This document shows positions 40,819 to 43,500 of a stretch of 43,500 bases of DNA, one piece after another. The stretch lies in the NCBI GenBank assembly GCA_014529385.2, contig CM043958.1:124398817-124442316 (forward strand), written 5' to 3'. Position 1 is the first letter of the stretch, and the number at the start of each line of letters is the position of its first letter. A program made the translations under genes and the position numbers. The DNA comes from Adiantum capillus-veneris. Lineage: Eukaryota > Streptophyta > Polypodiopsida > Polypodiales > Pteridaceae. The notes below the pieces were generated by a model. The model searched no databases, had not been told where the DNA came from, and saw nothing but the letters and a program-made list of their open reading frames with translations.

Positions 40819-42178
40819 ACCATCTTCTAGAATTTAAGCAAGGAAGCCATAACTCTACTTTTCAGGGTGAATTTTATTCCTCTTCTCTTTCATGATACGA
40901 TGGCCCCAAAGCGAGTGATTCGAAGCTCCAAAGATGCTCATGTTATTCCATCTCCAAGGAAGAGCAAAGGAAGGTATCCTCTACTCCAATCATAACTCAG
41001 ACGGAGATATCAACTCGAAAAGAAGTTGAAACCGTCTAACCTCAAACATGGGAGGTAATCAAACATATTGCTAATTCTATAAGATAAATTTATAATTTTG
41101 TATCATTATGCATGTCGAACTAGCAAGTCAGGTCTAAGAATTCCCTTTAACCATCCAAGAAATGTGATTCTATCACAAGAAACAAGCATATGTTTGCATA
41201 GAATAGTGAAAGAACTAATTGATAAATTATCACTGTTTGTTAACTTGCTATTTCTTGATAAACTGTTACTGTATGATAAGTTGTTACTGTTTGATATCAA
41301 GATTTGGTTGATCATGTTTGAAGAATCATTTAAGAAGAAGAATTGTTGAAAGAATATCTTTTTTTCCTTGTATGTAGCGAGATGCGTTGCATTTAGCGGA
41401 TGCTTCGCAATGAGCGAGATGATCTCGTGATCAATGAAGATTAAGTTGAGGTTATTGGATCTCTTCTTATCCCTCACGGTTAGCGAGATGCCTGGTAGCA
41501 AGATGCCTTGTGGTTAGGAAGATGGGAAGGTCGCGCAATTCACAAATAAATAAATCCTTTGCAAAGGCTTTGCTGGTTAGACAAAGAAAGTCTATGGATA
41601 GCGACAAACTCATTAGAAATTGGGAAAAAATTGTTGTTGAAATAAAGGATTGTTGATGTTTGAAGGGACGTATGAATGAACATGTGTCTGAAACTAATAA
41701 AGGAACCCTATTAGTATATGTAAAATAGTGTGGTAGTAATTAGAAAGAAGAACGGGTGAGTGTGGTATGGAAAGTGGGAGGTTAGTATCTATGTCTACGG
41801 ATGGGTGGACCCAATTAGTCGGGTACTTTTCACAAGACTACTAGTTAGTTAAGAGAGAGACCCATATCATATTTAGTGCTTATGACTGGCGGCTGTGCCT
41901 CTTAAACATGGGGAAAAAGACGTTGTTTATAGATCCCAAGTATGTCAATGAGATTTTATCTTTGTGATATAGGACTTAGATTCCATTAGATTTATGGACG
42001 TGGCTTGTGGCATATGACTCTTACAACCACAATCACGATGGATAGAGGACTTCCTCTCTTTTGTTGCTTCTATCTCTACTTTATGGAAACGGAGTAGGGT
42101 GTCATCAACGGAACTTGAGAATAAAGGAAGGCCATCTATCAAGTTGCCCCAATGTTCCGGGATTGGGGACCTCACAAT

Positions 42179-42190
42179 TGGTAACAAAGC
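42179..42190 (+). other. Primer binding site, degraded (block B)
   Basis: TGGTAACAAAGC, two mismatches to TGGTATCAGAGC, two bases after the LTR end. Confidence 0.75.
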
Positions 42191-42404
42191 TTTAGGTTAA
42201 AAGTTTCGATTGGTTACCCAGAGCTTGATTATGTCTACCGTTTTCTATACATATTACCCTACTCGCAAAGATATTACAACATGTCAAATGGATGTGTATC
42301 ATAGTTATGGTTGAAACCTCTATTGTATTTTCTCATTGAGATATTTTTATGTATACCTTTTTTGATATCTTTATAAATAAAAGATCCAGCTGTTTTTCTT
42401 CAAA

Positions 42405-42645
42405 AAGAATGTTTGACCGGTTAAGTCATGTAAGTGAGTTTTTGGTGAATTAGATAAGTTGTGACTGGTTAAGTCATGCGATTTAGATAATTCATGACTG
42501 GTCAAGTTATGTGACTGAGTTTTGATGGACTGGATAAGTCATGATTGGCTAAGTCATGTGATTGAGTTTTAATGGGTTGGATAAGTAATGATTGGTTAAG
42601 TTATACAATTGAGCTTTTAATGGAATAGATAAGTCTAAGTTTGGG
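42405..42645 (+). repeat. Degenerate tandem repeat in the leader, block B
   Basis: Same four to five imperfect units of about 47 bp as 11670-11905. Confidence 0.75.
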
Positions 42646-42701
42646 AATTACCTTAGTGTTTTTGGTTATTATAAAAATTGATGTTAATATATGCATACAC
42701 T

Positions 42702-43500
42702 ATGGGGAACCCTCAAAACACTCCTATATTGGAGAACCCTCAAAGCGATGCTATTTACACAGAAATTCAGAAGAAGAAATTGTTGCTCAAAGAAATGCAA
42801 CCACCTTCTTTTAAAGGAGAGTGTGTTGATATTAAGAAAGTTGCAAAAGTATGGATTGAAGCTATGTATGATTACTTCTCTGCTGCAAGGACCACACTTG
42901 CAAATCAAGCGATGCTAGGAATGTTTTGCCTCTGAATAGAAGCAAAAATATGGTGGAAACAACATTGTTGTGACACAAGAGTATTGGAGAACTCCCAGAG
43001 TTGGTGGAAAATTAAACAAGCAGTAAAGAAAAGATACTTACACCCTACGCATGAAGCGATAAAGATGAATGATTTCTTTATCTTGAAATAATACTACTTA
43101 TCCTTGGAAGAGTAATATTCAAAGTTTGTAAGGCTTAGACATTACGCACTACCAGAACATAGAGCAGTAGATAGCTTGATTTTATCAAGGTTTAAGAGAA
43201 CAACTTAGCTTGCAATTGGAAGCCCTGAAACCTACCATTGTACAAGACACTTTACTACAAGCTAAATTTTTAATGAAATAACAAAGGATTACAAGAAGAA
43301 TTGAACATAATCAGAGCTTCAGTGATAGACAATCACAAAGAGCTTATGCCGCTAATGCACAAGATCCTCCATGCTTGAATTTTAATGCTTTGAATGTGGA
43401 GAGTTGAGACATTATCAGAATAGTTACCCATGTCTAACTAATACAACGCGAGTAGCAACTGAATAAGTCTAAGGAGACTATCCTTTTTGGACATAATGGT
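42702..43500 (+). pseudogene. Gag relic of the long-LTR element (block B)
   Basis: The likely start is ATG at 42702 (MGNPQNTPILENP). It encodes EMQPPSFKGE, WIEAMYDYFSAA and NQAMLGMF, the conserved N-terminal part of plant Gypsy-type gag (Retrotrans_gag), up to TGA at 42933-42935. In the same frame after the stop, EAKIWWKQHC and HEAIKMNDFF continue the domain, followed by more stops and frame changes. A zinc-knuckle relic lies near 43388-43432. The gag would normally form the particle shell. This copy makes at most a 78-residue fragment, but it keeps about 125 bp that block A has lost. Confidence 0.7.

Larger units (their letters stand above)
40111..42176 (+). repeat. 5' LTR of the long-LTR element, block B (2066 bp)
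   Basis: TGTATCCAACATTTTTC to CTCACA. It is much closer to 9353-11438 than that is to 12748-14850. Confidence 0.8.
25053..43500 (+). repeat. Segmental duplication, block B (contains the CACTA insertion)
   Basis: Colinear with 1754-12662, same orientation, from TTTATGTTTATCCCATAAAT at about 25053 to the window end. Removing 30955-38068 restores continuity with 7300-7340 of block A. Block B keeps several segments lost or never present in block A, including 27320-27570, part of 27752-27969, 29632-29747 and about 125 bp of gag near 42800. Confidence 0.9.
40111..43500 (+). mobile_element. Non-autonomous long-LTR retrotransposon (LARD-like), block B, cut by window end
   Basis: 5' LTR 40111-42176, primer site 42179-42190, leader repeat and gag relic, colinear with 9353-12662. 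The 3' LTR lies beyond the window. It sits at the same place in the LINE sequence as in block A, so it was inherited through the duplication. Confidence 0.8.

Overview
The window looks like repeat-dense intergenic DNA of a flowering plant. It holds copia retrotransposons primed by initiator-methionine tRNA, a two-gene CACTA element with plant-type introns, a Mutator-type MITE, LINE fragments and many (CT)n tracts. I found no intact conventional host gene, tRNA, rRNA or CRISPR array. The sequence alone does not let me name the species.

Layout. 1-1753: the 3' end of an internally deleted copia element with its 3' LTR. 1754-12662: block A of a large direct duplication. It contains a piece of a Tnp2-like transposase, a 498-bp Mutator-type MITE, LINE fragments and a non-autonomous LTR element with about 2.1-kb LTRs (9353-14850), which continues past the block. 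14851-16679: unassigned DNA, a 465-bp inverted-repeat element and a 104-bp tandem repeat. 16680-22210: a nearly complete copia retrotransposon on the minus strand, with two LTRs, a 5-bp target duplication, PBS, PPT, and a gag-pol frame broken by three TAG codons. 22216-25446: the decayed Tnp2-like transposase, in fuller form. 25053-43500: block B, the second copy of block A, interrupted at 30955-38068 by a 7.1-kb CACTA element. The other copy still has the empty target site at 7319-7321.

History. The long-LTR element, the MITE, the LINE pieces and part of the Tnp2-like gene lie at matching places in both blocks, so they predate the duplication. The CACTA element (block B only) and the copia copy whose LTR ends at 1753 (block A edge only) are later insertions, or were lost from the other copy. 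The two LTRs of the long-LTR element differ far more from each other than block A differs from block B, which agrees with this order.

The CACTA element carries a broken TNP2 transposase, a broken second gene of the Transposase_24/TNP1 type, and subterminal arrays of a TAGCGACG-like motif. Between two direct repeats it also holds what looks like a captured fragment of a heavy-metal-associated (HMA) domain gene. All coding sequences appear inactivated by stops or frameshifts, except that the integrase-RT-RNase H part of the copia polyprotein is open for 825 codons.
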